Below are positions 38,300 to 49,405 of a stretch of 64,000 nucleotides of DNA, one piece after another. Made by a program: the position numbers and the translations under genes. Numbering within the stretch: the first letter of the stretch is position 1; each line of letters begins with the position of its first letter. Location of the stretch: NCBI GenBank assembly GCA_051453625.1, contig JBOZIK010000001.1:257188251-257252250 (forward strand), written 5' to 3'. The notes below the pieces were generated by a model that did no database searches, had not been told where the DNA came from, and saw only the letters and a list, made by a program, of their open reading frames with translations. This DNA comes from Welwitschia mirabilis. Its lineage: Eukaryota > Gnetophyta > Gnetopsida > Welwitschiales.

Positions 38300-38402
38300 C
38301 ATCATTGTTGTATCTTGAGCACCCATTACTAATGTGTAAATTATGCTTCTTGTCAGTCCTAAGTTTTGGTTTTGCTTTTGGTATCCAAACTTTTCTTGAT
38401 CT
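38300..38402 (-). pseudogene. Copia protease fragment, decayed
   Basis: The minus strand shows KVWIPKAKPKLRTDKK followed by HISNGCSRYN. Plant Copia polyproteins have a V-W-(I/V)-P-K segment shortly before the aspartic protease motif, which is followed by Gly-Cys-Ser-Arg. Here GCSR is kept but the catalytic Asp position is not Asp (the residues before Gly are Ser-Asn), so the enzyme would be inactive. After this point the frame degenerates and the sequence no longer resembles pol. Confidence 0.6.
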
Positions 38403-38881
38403 ATCCTATACAAAATGATGTACCAATTTATCATGCCTCTTGGCATTGTTAGTGTAATATCTATCTCTAAATTTTAATAAACATCTATAATAATAATGAC
38501 CTTTATAATGATAATAATAGAAAATGATGTTATTTGTATATATCAAATGCTTATACCTTATCTTATAATTCCATTATTTAAATATAGGGGTTGAAGTGGT
38601 AGTTGTAGCCTCATTATAATTCAAGTTTCTCTTGTCATTACTATTTCTACTTTGGTCAAGCATGATATTTAAAGTTTCTTTACCTTATAAAATTTTTTTA
38701 ATGATTTTCTTTGAATCTGAAAGTTTGTACATTACATTCTCCAAAACACACATTAGTGTATCATCCTTGGGTTTAAGAGCTAAGCTTTTAGTGGATAATT
38801 TATTACAAGCATTCTTTTCTTATTCATATGCATTTTCTCAAGTATTAAGTAACTTTTTCATATTTGTACATAATTTTTATA

Positions 38882-38887
38882 NNNNNN
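38882..38887. other. Short gap (6 N)
   Basis: Six N inside the gag remnant; similar short runs are at 40,441-40,456, 49,456-49,465, 50,239-50,248 and 55,061-55,070. Confidence 0.95.
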
Positions 38888-39129
38888 TAAAATCTTCAAA
38901 AATTAATTCATATTTTTCTTAAATACTCATACATGTGTCATCTTTACTATCCAAATCATATTCCTCTTCTAAATTATTACATCCATTTTGAGTGTGTGCT
39001 ATAGCCATATAGGAAGGATGTGTTTTATCATTATCTAATGCTTCTTATTTTATAGCCTTATCATCATCATCCCATACAATAAATAATGATTTATTCCTTT
39101 TGATCTCTTTCTTTTATTCATCTTCTTAT

Positions 39130-39650
39130 AATCTATTAGCACTAGGGCATTCTAAGGCAATATGTTCTCTTCCCTCACATACCTAACAATCTATTTTTGA
39201 GACATTTGAAAATAACATATTATTAGATGAATTGCCTTTAGACTTTCTTTTTGCTTAAAATATAGATGATCTTTTGAGCTCATCTCTTCAACTATAATTG
39301 GATGAACATAGTCTTTTTATCCTTTTTGTAATAAAGGCTANNNNNNNNNNNNNNNNNNNNNNNNNNNNNNNNNNNNNNNNNNNNNNNNNNNNNNNNNNNN
39401 NNNNNNNNNNNNNNNNNNNNNNNNNNNNNNNNNNNNNNNNTATTAGTACTAGGACATTCCGAGGCAATATGTTCTCTTCCCTCACATACCTAACATTCTA
39501 TTTTTAAGACATTTGAAAATAACATATTATTAGATGACTTGCCTTTATACTTTCTTTTTGCTTAAAATCTAGATGATCTCTTGAGCTCATCTCTTCAACT
39601 ATACTTGGATGAAAGTAGTCTTTTTATCCTTTTTGTAATAAAGGCTAGTT
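39130..39650. repeat. Direct repeat pair around gap 39,341-39,440
   Basis: The stretch 39,130-39,340 carrying the gag zinc knuckle is repeated at 39,441-39,650 with a few base differences, so the knuckle appears twice. Confidence 0.85.
39147..39188 (-). pseudogene. Gag CCHC zinc knuckle (copy 1)
   Basis: The minus-strand frame reads C, stop, VCEGREHIALEC, which keeps the C-x2-C-x4-H-x4-C spacing of retroviral-type nucleic-acid-binding knuckles. Only the residue after the first Cys is a stop (TAG). The second copy, at 39,454-39,495, reads the same with IASEC at the end. Confidence 0.8.
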
Positions 39651-39839
39651 TCTCATATTCATCATTGGAGTCATATTTTGTCTATTCTTATTTCATCTTT
39701 CCTTTTGATCTCTGATTTAAGTGCAATGGATTTCTCTTTCAAAGGTTCATCTTGAATGAGATTCATTTCATATACTATAAGAGCACTCTGTAGCTCTTCT
39801 ATCTTCATTATGTTGAAATCTTTATATTCTTTCATAGCT

Positions 39840-40359
39840 ATGGTATTTGGCCTATAATTATAGGTTAGTGATTTAACAATCTTTTATGTTATCTTTTCTT
39901 TAGAAATATCTTATTCAATGCTACCTATTCTATTCATAATGTTTAAAACTCTAATAATGTACTTTTGAACTCTTTTTTCTCTGTTCATCTTAAGATTCTC
40001 AAATTGATTTGTCTAGACTAAAAGCTTAGATTGTTTTGCAACTCATTTANNNNNNNNNNNNNNNNNNNNNNNNNNNNNNNNNNNNNNNNNNNNNNNNNNN
40101 NNNNNNNNNNNNNNNNNNNNNNNNNNNNNNNNNNNNNNNNNNNNNNNNNTATGGTATTTGGCGTATAATTATGGGTTATTGATTTAGCAATCTTTTAGAT
40201 TATCGTTTCTTTAGAAATATCTTCTTCAATGCTACCTATTCAATTCATAATGTTTAAAACTCTAATAATTTACTTTTGAAGTCTTTTTCCTTTGTTCACC
40301 TTAAGATTCTCAAATTGATTTGTCTAGAATAAAATATTAGATTTTTTTGCAACTCATTT
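39840..40359. repeat. Direct repeat pair around gap 40,050-40,149
   Basis: TATGGTATTTGGC at about 39,840 through CTCATTTA at 40,049 recurs from 40,150. It duplicates the middle of gag. Confidence 0.85.
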
Positions 40360-40740
40360 ACCTTCATATGTTCCACTAGGACATTCCAAATTTCTTGAGT
40401 TATCTTGTAACCTCCTATTCTATTAAGCGAGTTTATAGATNNNNNNNNNNNNNNNNCATTTTTAGCTTTAAAGGAATACATGAAGGTAACTTTTTCCTTC
40501 ATTTATTTCATCTTTTTTTTTTAATCTAAGTAATGGTATTACCTATAGCATTTGTAACGTTTTCTATAGGATCTAAGTATCCTTCTTCTATGTTCTACCA
40601 TACCTAAAACTTAAAATACTATAAGTACAATCACATCTTCATCTTCTAATAGGAAAAGCTTGTTTCATAAAAGAAAAGAGGTCTAACATATGTCACCCAT
40701 TTCATGTTAAATCAAGAGAGTTACTCCTCTTCATGAGAAT

Positions 40741-40755
40741 CTAGCTCTGATATCA
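40741..40755 (-). promoter_or_regulatory. Copia primer-binding site
   Basis: TGATATCAGAGCTAG on the minus strand is one substitution from the TGGTATCAGAGC block that pairs with initiator tRNA-Met. It lies directly between the 5' LTR and gag. Confidence 0.8.
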
Positions 40756-40756
40756 C

Positions 40757-42434
40757 TTAAGGATCAATTGAACTTAGAAGGGGAGGAGGTGAGGGGAGGA
40801 AATAAGTTCTACCAAATAAAATTATTTAAACTGATAATAAAAAAATAAAAATGTATAATAAAAATGCTCTATCAAATAACATGATTTCCTAACCTTGGTA
40901 TAACCCCACACAAGACACATTTGGACATTCTTAACTAGTAAGAAATAGTGATTTTCTAGTGTACCACCAACCTTACAATAAATGAGAGGCTCCTTACAAG
41001 GCAACACTCTCTCCTCCTTAAAGGAAACAATGGTTTCATAAGCACATCACAAACTTTTACAATAATGNNNNNNNNNNNNNNNNNNNNNNNNNNNNNNNNN
41101 NNNNNNNNNNNNNNNNNNNNNNNNNNNNNNNNNNNNNNNNNNNNNNNNNNNNNNNNNNNNNNNNNNNCTAGTGTACCACCAATCTTACAATAAATGAGAG
41201 GCTCCTTACAAGGTAACACTCTCTCCTCCTTAAGGGAACAGTGGTTTCATAAGAACATCACAAGCTTTTACAATAATGAGAGTTTCCTTGCAAGGTAGAA
41301 CTCTCTCCCCCATAAGGAAATAATGGTTTTCTTGCTCACCAATAACCATACATCAAAAAAGTACCTAAAAGCATAATAGTAAATACACACCCCTACAAGC
41401 ATTATCTTATAAGGTATTTGATGTTTAACAAATTAGACTTTATAACAATATTAAATAATAAAAGAGTCGATGATGTAAACCAAAATATAATACAACAAGA
41501 AAACTAAAGATATTATTTTGATGAATATTTGAGATCCTTGAAGTCTTGTTTTTTCATAAGTATGAATGAATAATGTAGCAATGTAGATCCAAGATTAAAT
41601 AATTGAAGTAATGTAAGTCCTTACTAATGAATGCTTTGATTTATTCATGAGAAGTGCCTTTACTCATGAATTCAAATATTTATATATTTGTTTGATTTAA
41701 TGAAGTAATAAAAAGTTCTTCTTAAGATTTGTAATGTTAAGTCTTTATAGGATTAAATAAGATTTAGCCATTTGAGCTTGAAAGATAGCCATTTGGTTCT
41801 GTAACTTCCATACAATGGATAGGTAATGTTTATGCTTCAAGTGCATAACCTTAATTTTAATCCACATGAACTTTGGTTCAAGATGTATTTAACTTTGTAG
41901 ATGTCTTTACTCTAGACATCTTCACTTTTGTAGACATCTATAGTTAACTTACCTAGATTTTAATGAATTTTGCTTTGTAGTATCCTTGAACTTCCTGATC
42001 ATCAATCTGCAATGTACAAGTTCATATCTCACTTGAAGCATAAGATATTATTTATAAACCACATTACTTTTATTATTTATTTTAGTTTAGTATAGATGAC
42101 TTTAAATATGTAAATGTCTTCATATGTGTCAGGTCCAGCTTTTAGTTTAGTCATCTTAAATATGGTAGTTATCTTTTAGCCTGTGACTGAATTCTAGTGC
42201 ATTCAACATGTATTTATATTCCTAGACATCTTTACTTGAAAGATCTTCAATTTTATAGGTGTCTTTAAATAATTAATTTGGTAGTTTAGCATTTAATCCT
42301 TTTTGTAAGATGTTTCCTCTAAAGATATATCATGATCTAGTACCTGTCAAGGTCTGATATTCCTAAAATGATCTATCTATAGAATGATACAAAATATTTG
42401 ATAGGTAAAGTCATTTAAACTAGATTTTCCAACA
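40757..42434 (-). repeat. 5' LTR of minus-strand Copia element
   Basis: It begins TGTTGGAAAATC at 42,434 on the minus strand and ends beside the primer-binding site. It pairs with 33,742-35,148. It is longer only because of the gap (41,068-41,167) and the flanking repeat 40,957-41,067/41,168-41,279. It holds the same AGACATCT/AGATGTCT motifs at 41,899, 41,914, 41,932 and 42,224. Confidence 0.8.
41881..42265. repeat. AGACATCT/AGATGTCT motif cluster in 5' LTR
   Basis: AGATGTAT 41,881, AGATGTCT 41,899, AGACATCT 41,914, AGACATCT 41,932, AGACATCT 42,224 and AGGTGTCT about 42,257. Positions correspond to those in the 3' LTR. At some aligned positions one LTR has CA and the other TG or CG, as expected if an ancestral CG decayed independently. 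Confidence 0.65.
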
Positions 42435-42625
42435 TATGTACATGATCTTTATCAACTACAGTAAAAGCTAAGCATGTTGAGAGTTCAAAGTAGCCAAATG
42501 AAAGACATTTATTCTTAATTTCTTCTGAAGAAGACATAGATTTTTTATTTCATTCTATAAGAAGAAAGAGAATTAATGTAAATGTGAAAGATAGATTTAT
42601 ATATATAAACCCACATAAACACATA

Positions 42626-42935
42626 CTCTCACACACTAAAAAGAGAGAAAGAGACATTACCTAAAACATATGAAAGGTATCATTTATAGTTTTTTGTTGC
42701 TTAACCCCATGTAATAGGAGGATTTTCACANNNNNNNNNNNNNNNNNNNNNNNNNNNNNNNNNNNNNNNNNNNNNNNNNNNNNNNNNNNNNNNNNNNNNN
42801 NNNNNNNNNNNNNNNNNNNNNNNNNNNNNNCTCTCACACACTAAAAAGAGAGAAAGAGACGTTACCTAAAACATATGAAACGTATCATTCATAGTTTTTT
42901 GTTACTTAACCCCATGCAATAGGAGGATTTCCATA
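42626..42935. repeat. Direct repeat pair around gap 42,731-42,830
   Basis: CTCTCACACACTAAAAAGAG at 42,626 through CACA at 42,730 is repeated from 42,831 to 42,935. Confidence 0.9.
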
Positions 42936-43456
42936 CATTTATCATGTTATGAAAAGATTTGACCTACTATAATTATTCTTATTTGAGTAAAGTAAAGTGT
43001 GAAATGAACCCTTTGTATTTACACATAGTCATAAGAAATGTTGACAATATTAGAATGATGAAAAGAATAAACATTGTCAAGCCATAAAGAATAGTTACTT
43101 AAGTATGAATAATTTCCCATAGAGCTTAAAACTATGTAATTTGATTCAGCAATTTCTTAACCTCTAGAGAAAGGAATTATAGTACTAAAAGTATTTAATT
43201 AGTCTAATAAGTAATCTAATCTACATCATTGGCTATGCTCTATGACATAAAATGTGAATAAAAAAAGCACTATGAAGTCCATTTTATAACCAGTGAATCC
43301 TATAGCATAAAAGGAGAAAAATAAGGAGGTGGAAGAAGAAATTTCTTTCTAGGATGATAGATCATCGAAATCTAAAAAATCACCATCACGATCTAGGTCT
43401 AAATCAAAACGCAATATTGAGAAGCTAGATGAAAAGGAAATTATGGAACTACTCAC

Positions 43457-43932
43457 TATAATAGCTTGCTCCCTTAGCTGTTTCAGATCTTCCAAAACAT
43501 GCAAGGGGGTAAACTCTAGCTCCTCCTCATTCATGATAGTGAAGTTTCTTAACCTTGTGGAAATTAAAGCACTTACTTCTTATTAAAATAAAATAAGAAA
43601 AAAGAAAATCAATGTTCATAAATAATAATAAAATATAAAAACCCATGCTAGGATTTTAATTATGATTGTAAAATTTGAAGGATGAATCCTTTCCAGTTAC
43701 CTTATAAGTAATTGCCTACATCACATCATTGTTCTTATGATGGTGAAAGGAGTTCATTAACTTGAGGTGATTACTCTATTCATCTAAACATAAAAGGAAA
43801 AAAAACATTAATTAATATGATGTTATTATTAAAATAATAAGTAGATAAAATCTTACTTTGGATAAAGTAAAGCAAGTAATCTTAAAAGAATCCCTAAGAT
43901 CATATAATCCTAAAGCTTCTTCTTTTACTACA
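43457..43932 (-). pseudogene. Three exon-like blocks, unit 1 (unrecognised gene)
   Basis: On the minus strand there are blocks at 43,932-43,857 (76 nt), 43,783-43,701 (83 nt) and 43,547-43,457 (91 nt). The first two follow polypyrimidine tracts ending TTCTTTTAG and TTTATGTTTAG, and the donors read GTAAG, GTAAC and GTGAGT. Phases join consistently. Block 1 reads VVKEEALGLYDLRDSFK, open for 25 codons. Block 3 reads NFTIMNEEELEFTPL then HVLEDLKQLREQAII. Block 2 in the joining phase contains stops (TAA, TGA and a later TGA), so this copy is broken. Block 3 is visibly more GC-rich than its surroundings. I do not recognise the protein. It may be a decayed host gene or a gene piece captured by a transposon. 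Confidence 0.45.
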
Positions 43933-44550
43933 CTAAAAGAACATGAGAAAAGTAAGGATTGATAGGAAACATTACCTATGAGTAAAGAAAAGAAGTAATT
44001 AACTAAACAAGAAGAAAATAGCTATAGACATCCANNNNNNNNNNNNNNNNNNNNNNNNNNNNNNNNNNNNNNNNNNNNNNNNNNNNNNNNNNNNNNNNNN
44101 NNNNNNNNNNNNNNNNNNNNNNNNNNNNNNNNNNGTTGAAAATATTAGAATGATGAAAAGAATAAACATTGTGAAGTCATAAAGAATAGTTACTTGAGTA
44201 TGAAGAATTTCCCATAGAGATTAAAACTATGTAATTTGATTTAGCAATTTCTTAACCTCTAGAGGAAGGGATTATAGAACTAAAAGTATTTAATTAGTCT
44301 AATAAGTAACCTAATCTACATCATTGGCTATGCTCTATGGCATAAAATTTGAACAAAAAAAGGACTATGAAGTCCATTTTATAACCAGTGAATCCTATAG
44401 CATAAAAGTAGAAAAATAGGAGGAGGAAGAGGCAATGTCTTCTTAGGATGATAGATCATCAAAATATAAAAAATCACCATCAAGATCTAGGTCTAAATCA
44501 AAATGAAATCTTGAGAAACTATATGAAAAGGAGATTATGGAACTACTCAC

Positions 44551-45025
44551 TATAATAGCTTGCTCCCTTAGCTGTTTCAGATCTTTCAAAACATGCAAGG
44601 GGATAAACTCCACCTCCTCCTCATTCATGATGGTGATGTTTCTCAACGTTGTAGAAATTAAAGCACTTGATTCTTATTAAAATAAAATAAGAAAAAAGAA
44701 AATCAATGTTTATAAATAATAATAAAAGATAAAAACCCATGCTATGATTCTGATTATGATTGCAAAATTTTAGGGATTAATCCTTCCCATTTACCTTATA
44801 AGTAATTGCCTACATCATGTCATTGTTCTTATGATGGTGCAAGGAGTTCATGAACTTGAGGTGATTGCTCTATTCTTCTAAACACCAAAGGAAAAAAACA
44901 TTAATTAATATGAGATTATTATCAAAATAATAAGTAGATAAAATCTTACTTTGGATAAAATAAAGTAAGTAATCTTAAAAAATTCCCTAAGATCATGTAA
45001 ACCTAAAGCTTCTTCTTTCACTACA
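44551..45025 (-). pseudogene. Three exon-like blocks, unit 2 (unrecognised gene)
   Basis: This is the same arrangement as in unit 1: 45,025-44,950 (76 nt), 44,877-44,795 (83 nt) and 44,641-44,551 (91 nt). Block 1 reads VVKEEALGLHDLREFFK. Block 2 in the joining phase reads KNRAITSSS, TGA, TPCTIIRTMT, TGA, CRQLLIR. Block 3 continues with NITIMNEEEVEFIPL and HVLKDLKQLREQAII. Block lengths are identical in the two units and most differences are substitutions. Two TGA stops in block 2 lie at the same places as in unit 1, so they arose before the copies separated or are shared alleles. Product unknown; coiled-coil-like block 3. Confidence 0.45.
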
Positions 45026-45128
45026 CTAAAAGAACATAAGTAAAGTAAGGATTGATAGGAAACATTACCTATGAGGAAAAAAAAAGAAGGAATTAACTAA
45101 ACAAGAAGAAAATAGCTATAGACATCCA

Positions 45129-46099
45129 AGCCTGGTACTTGCAAAGTATAAATCCAAAGACATATAACTATAGAAACACTTGCTCTTATCTCTACCTCTT
45201 TTAAGATGAATGAGTACGATAATATAAAAGAGTAAATCATAGAGGCTCAATCAAAATAAAAAAACTTAAAAATAAAATAAGTTAGTATATGGCATAATAG
45301 GGCATCTCACTAGAATGATCATGTAGAAAGACATAATAAAGAATCAGTTATCCATAAATAGCACAATAAGGATTTACAAATTTGGTAGTAGTAGCACTAT
45401 GCCTATAGATATCTACTTTTCTTACAAAAAAATAAATAAATAAATTGTTTAGGTAACAAATTATTAAAGTTATAATTTGAATGATTTTCCTTAAAGGAAA
45501 TGTTATTCTCCCCACTCAACCCATAAGCCAAATGAATACTATCCTCTAAAATAAAAATAGAACCATGCATAGGGTGCAAAATGGTGTTATTTTTAAGTTT
45601 AAAGAGAGCATAACAAAAATATAAAATATATGATATTTTATAATGCTAAAAATAAAAGAAATAAAAGCCATAAGGATTAATTAAATTTGAACCAAACACC
45701 TAAGAAACCCAAGTTTTGAAGCCCTCTATTAAATTTCCAACTTAGTAAAATTAACATTGGTGGAATTTTTAGACAGATGAGAAAAATGTCATTCTAACAT
45801 ACCTTAAATAATAGAGAAGAGAAGTTGAAGAAGGATAAATAGTGGTCTAAAAAATAATTCTAAAAAGAGGTATGTCCGAACGTCACTTATAAAGAAAGGA
45901 AATTATTTAAAAAAAGGCTTACAATAATAATATAGAAAATGTTCAAAGAAGAAATTAAATGAAAGTCCTAATTATTATTAGTAAAATTTGGTTTTGACCA
46001 TGCAATTTTTGTATTCTTAAGATAATATTGCAATTACCATACATAAATATAGATATGGGCATAGTTATATTTCATTCCAAATAGCTTTTTGGTGAGGTT
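45129..46099. other. AT-rich spacer
   Basis: Nothing is recognised beyond AT-rich, A-heavy sequence on the plus strand. Confidence 0.4.
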
Positions 46100-47199
46100 T
46101 CTAGGGATTAATGGCATGGTAGCTATCATGGGGCATGCATAGTTATTTGCATTTTTGCCATTTTCATTTCTGGATTTTTCTTTATTTTCTTTTATTTTGA
46201 TTCATTATGGTTTTAATTTCTTTTTATTTTTTCTTTCATTTATATTTTAGCAACTTACATTTACTAATTTCTATTTTAGTACCTTTTTAGTAAGTGGTTT
46301 ATCTTTGGTATAATTCAAATTGGTCCTTTTTCTTTTCCTAGACTTTTTTATTTATCCCTACATTTTTCACAGTATATCATATCCATTTTTATATAAGGCT
46401 AACATATTTGTATAACATTTTTTTGTTTTCTTGTTATTTATTTAAATCTCTTTCCTATTTTTATAGGTTTTGAAGACATCAAAGACATCAAAAGAGGCTA
46501 TTTTATTTTTGTTTTATTTTTATTTTTAACATTTCATTTTTACTTTTAGTACTACATTTTCAATTTTTTTATTTCTTTGCATTATATTTTATTTTATTTT
46601 AGAGTTTTTGCATATCATTTTGCATATTCCCTTTTTTGTTTTTTTTTTGTTTTTTTTTTGGCACTTACTTGTTATGTTAACCCTTTTCTTTTTCTCTCTT
46701 TTTTACTCCAGAATTTTCTTGCATTGGCTTCTCTCTTTTAACTGGTAACATAACTAGACTTGATTAGCACTACTACACTTTTTCACAATACTCTATCAAA
46801 CTTATGTTTTTAATCCATTTTAACTTTTGCAACATTGTGAAAATATATGATCCTCTAAAATCTTACATGAATTGGTAATATAGATCTAATAATAGACTTC
46901 ATTAAATCTCTCTTAATCTAAAAATGGATTTCAATACTAAAGATAGAGATAGAGACTTTGTGAAAGATATATTTAGAAAAATAATATGCAATGATCCTAA
47001 TAACATGAATTAAAATGATTAGTCAGATGCCCAAAATCCTCATTCTTTCTTTTAAAATCCTCAATTTTACTACCAATTCAATTTTTATTTAAACTTTTCA
47101 TTGAACTAATAACTTAGGAAAATCCTTAAAGACTACTTCCAATATTAATTTCTAAAGACTCCATGTATCAATTAATATCATAACACTCATAGGATAAAT
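46100..47199 (+). other. T-rich region upstream of Gypsy gag
   Basis: Long pyrimidine-rich runs (for example 46,150-46,290 and 46,630-46,700) precede the gag remnant. It could be the LTR or untranslated leader of the plus-strand Gypsy element. No primer-binding site or LTR edge was identified. Confidence 0.35.
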
Positions 47200-48275
47200 G
47201 TTAAACCAACTATGATTCAACTTTTACCTGATTTCCATGGTTTAGAGTCTTAATATTCATATGTCCACCACAAGGATTTTGAATTTATTTTAGTGACCAT
47301 TCCAAAAAATTCCAATACTTTAGATGCAATTAGGTTAAACCTATTTTTCTTCTTCCTTAAATAAAAATCTAATTCTTAATTATACACATTTAAACCTATG
47401 TCTATCAGAACTTAGATAGACTTAAATTAAGCTTTCATTAAGAAATTTTTTCCCAAGTTATAAAATTAATGCCTTTAAAAGAGATATGATGAACTTTTAA
47501 TAAAAATACCATGAGACTTTAGAGATTCAAAGACCTCTTACTTAAATAACCTCAACATGGTTACGAACATAGANNNNNNNNNNNNNNNNNNNNNNNNNNN
47601 NNNNNNNNNNNNNNNNNNNNNNNNNNNNNNNNNNNNNNNNNNNNNNNNNNNNNNNNNNNNNNNNNNNNNNNNNNNNNNNNNNNNNNNNNNNNNNNNNNNN
47701 NNNNNNNNNNNNNNNNNNNNNNNNNNNNNNNNNNNNNNNNNNNNNNNNNNNNNNNNNNNNNNNNNNNNNNNNNNNNNNNNNNNNNNNNNNNNNNNNNNNN
47801 NNNNNNNNNNNNNNNNNNNNNNNNNNNNNNNNNNNNNNNNNNNNNNNNNNNNNNNNNNNNNNNNNNNNNNNNNNNNNNNNNNNNNNNNNNNNNNNNNNNN
47901 NNNNNNNNNNNNNNNNNNNNNNNNNNNNNNCTTAATTATAAACATTTAAACCTATGTCTATCAGAACTTAGATAGACTTAAATTAAGTTTTTATTAAGAA
48001 AATTGTTTTCAAGTTATAAAATTAATGCCTTTATAAGAGAGATGATGAGATTCAAAGACCTCTTTCTTAAATAACCTCAACATGGTTACAAACATAGATA
48101 AATTATAAGCTTTTTTAATGGACTTTCCTCTAATCATAATAAAATTATAAAAATGAAGTGTAGAGAAATCCTATGTGACTTTATAATAGATGAATATTGA
48201 AAATTTTTAAAGACCATTTCTAAATGATTAAAGAATTAAGAAAAGCCTAGTAAACCTTTTAGATCTAATTACACC
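47200..48275 (+). pseudogene. Gypsy (Tat/Athila-like) gag, decayed
   Basis: One plus-strand frame from 47,200 reads VKPTMIQLLPDFHGLES, stop, YSYVHHKDFEF, then LDAIRLNLFFFFLK and YTFKPMSIRT. A single-base shift leads to KKFFPSYKINAFKRD and RFKDLLLK, stop, PQHGYEH. After the 357-N gap, 48,098 onward gives ISFFNGLSSNHNKIIK and KFLKTISK. FHGL(D/E)S, IRL.LFPFSL, SL.PRSI.TW, KFFP, RFKDLL..CP.HG and F.NGL are consecutive landmarks of plant Tat/Athila-type retrotransposon gag. Most breaks are stops where Gln or Trp is expected. The product would have formed the particle core. Confidence 0.8.
47375..48100. repeat. Direct repeat pair around gap 47,574-47,930
   Basis: CTTAATTATACACATTTAAA at 47,375 through AACATAGA at 47,573 recurs from 47,931 (CTTAATTATAAACATTTAAA). 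The gag segment with YTFKPMSIRT is thus present twice. Confidence 0.85.
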
Positions 48276-49405
48276 ATGAAATCCACTAGTATCTTTAAGG
48301 TTCATGGAACTTTTTTAGGTTAACAACAAATTAGATGAGTTTTTAAGAAAAATATAATTACTTAGTACTTATCTAAACTCATATTTGCAAAACCTGATTG
48401 TTCCATATGCCATGTAGACACACATAATACCACTAAATTCCATTTAATTTCTATGTTCTAAGATATAGTCAAGTAGAAAGTCAATATGATAGGAACAAAT
48501 TGTCAAAACCAAATAGCAAACAATCATTATAGTAATATATACAATATTTCATGAAGAAATCATCCAAATTTAATATGAAGACAAGATAACATAATAATCA
48601 AGCACATACCAAGAAACTTAGAAATGCATACCCTTCATCATCTTCTAATCTTTATTCTTCATCTTCTAATCATATCACTTAACTTTGAATAATCTATCTT
48701 TATTTTCAAATTCTTTAGAATATACTCAAGAATTTCATGAAATCACAAACTAAAATTATTAGCTAATAATAATAAATCAATTAAAAAACTTTATTCATAT
48801 CTAAATCTTAGAACAGAATGTGCAACATTTTAATTAGAATGCCACATACTTATTTGCATACTTAATTAAAGAAATAAAGGAAATATTCCACCACTTATAA
48901 ACCTAATCCTAAAAGTGTCATAATTATAGAAGAGGGATATGAAAGTTAAATTATTGAAACCAAAGTCATACATCTTAGAAGCAAGAAGAAAATCAACCAT
49001 TTTAGAATAAAGTTTCAACTAAGCCTATCACTAAATAAAGATAAATAGCCGAAAAAGCCCAAAGAATACATTTCACTTTATAAATATCCTCTACCATTTT
49101 CTTAATAACTTAGGAAAATCAACCTAGAAAAGAGAAATCAATAATTCCTCAAGATTTTTAAAGAAGTAAAGATTAAGATTCATCTATTAGAAGTTATTAG
49201 GAAAATCCTCTCAGATGATAAATTTGTTAAGAACTAATGCATAAGTAAGGAAAGAATGAAGGTTGTAAGTAAAGAATTCTTAGATTTAAAAACTTATGTC
49301 ATCAATTAAACTGAAATACCTCTTAATTACAAAGATCTAGGATGCCTTACAATCTCAATTTCCATTGGAGACATACAAATTCGAAAAGGTTTATTTATAT
49401 TTTAA
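48276..49405 (+). other. Gypsy spacer between gag and protease, decayed
   Basis: This should hold the end of gag and its zinc knuckle. I could not identify a CCHC motif or follow a frame. The sequence is A-rich and interrupted by stops. Confidence 0.4.

Larger units (their letters stand above)
38600..40705 (-). pseudogene. Copia gag polyprotein, decayed
   Basis: Reading the minus strand from 40,705, the N-terminal part contains RPLFFYETSFSY, stop, KMKM, stop, LYL, matching the start of UBN2-type plant Copia gag. Further on comes KITQEIWNVLVEHMKVNE (40,296-40,502), the conserved segment after the first helices, then IEELQSALIVYEMNL. A CCHC zinc knuckle follows (39,147-39,188), then KRNKSLFIVWDDDD, and finally KDDTLMCVLENVMYKLSD with GKETLNIMLDQSRNSN, which resembles the coiled-coil tail of such gag proteins. 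Gag would package element RNA into particles in the cytoplasm. Several in-frame TAG/TAA/TGA codons and indels break it. Gaps with direct-repeat flanks duplicate parts of it. Confidence 0.75.
33742..42434 (-). mobile_element. Minus-strand Copia (Ty1) LTR retrotransposon
   Basis: In minus-strand order the parts are a 5' LTR (42,434 to 40,757), a primer-binding site (40,755 to 40,741), gag with zinc knuckle (40,705 to about 38,600), a protease fragment (about 38,300), an unassigned interior, a polypurine tract (35,159 to 35,150) and a 3' LTR (35,148 to 33,742). The gag follows the layout of plant Copia elements with an N-terminal UBN2-type domain. Integrase and reverse transcriptase are not recognisable between the protease and the purine tract. 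Their place is taken by a 543-N gap and by sequence rich in AGACATCT motifs, so the element is deleted, chimeric or interrupted by another insertion. No target-site duplication was found at the inferred edges. Confidence 0.8.
43040..45128. repeat. Two copies of a 995-bp unit around gap 44,035-44,134
   Basis: Bases 43,040-44,034 recur at 44,135-45,128 with substitutions of several percent. Each copy holds three minus-strand exon-like blocks, listed below. The copies could be a tandem duplication or two haplotypes joined at a placeholder gap. Confidence 0.9.

Noticed and set aside
43353-43583. Plus-strand frame with RSSKSKKSPSRSRSKSKR, like an SR splicing-protein domain
   Set aside because: It is the complement of the minus-strand frame ending DLDLDRDGDFLDFDD. 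Splice-like acceptors with pyrimidine tracts and consistent phases exist only on the minus strand, so I favour that strand. A protein search could overturn this.
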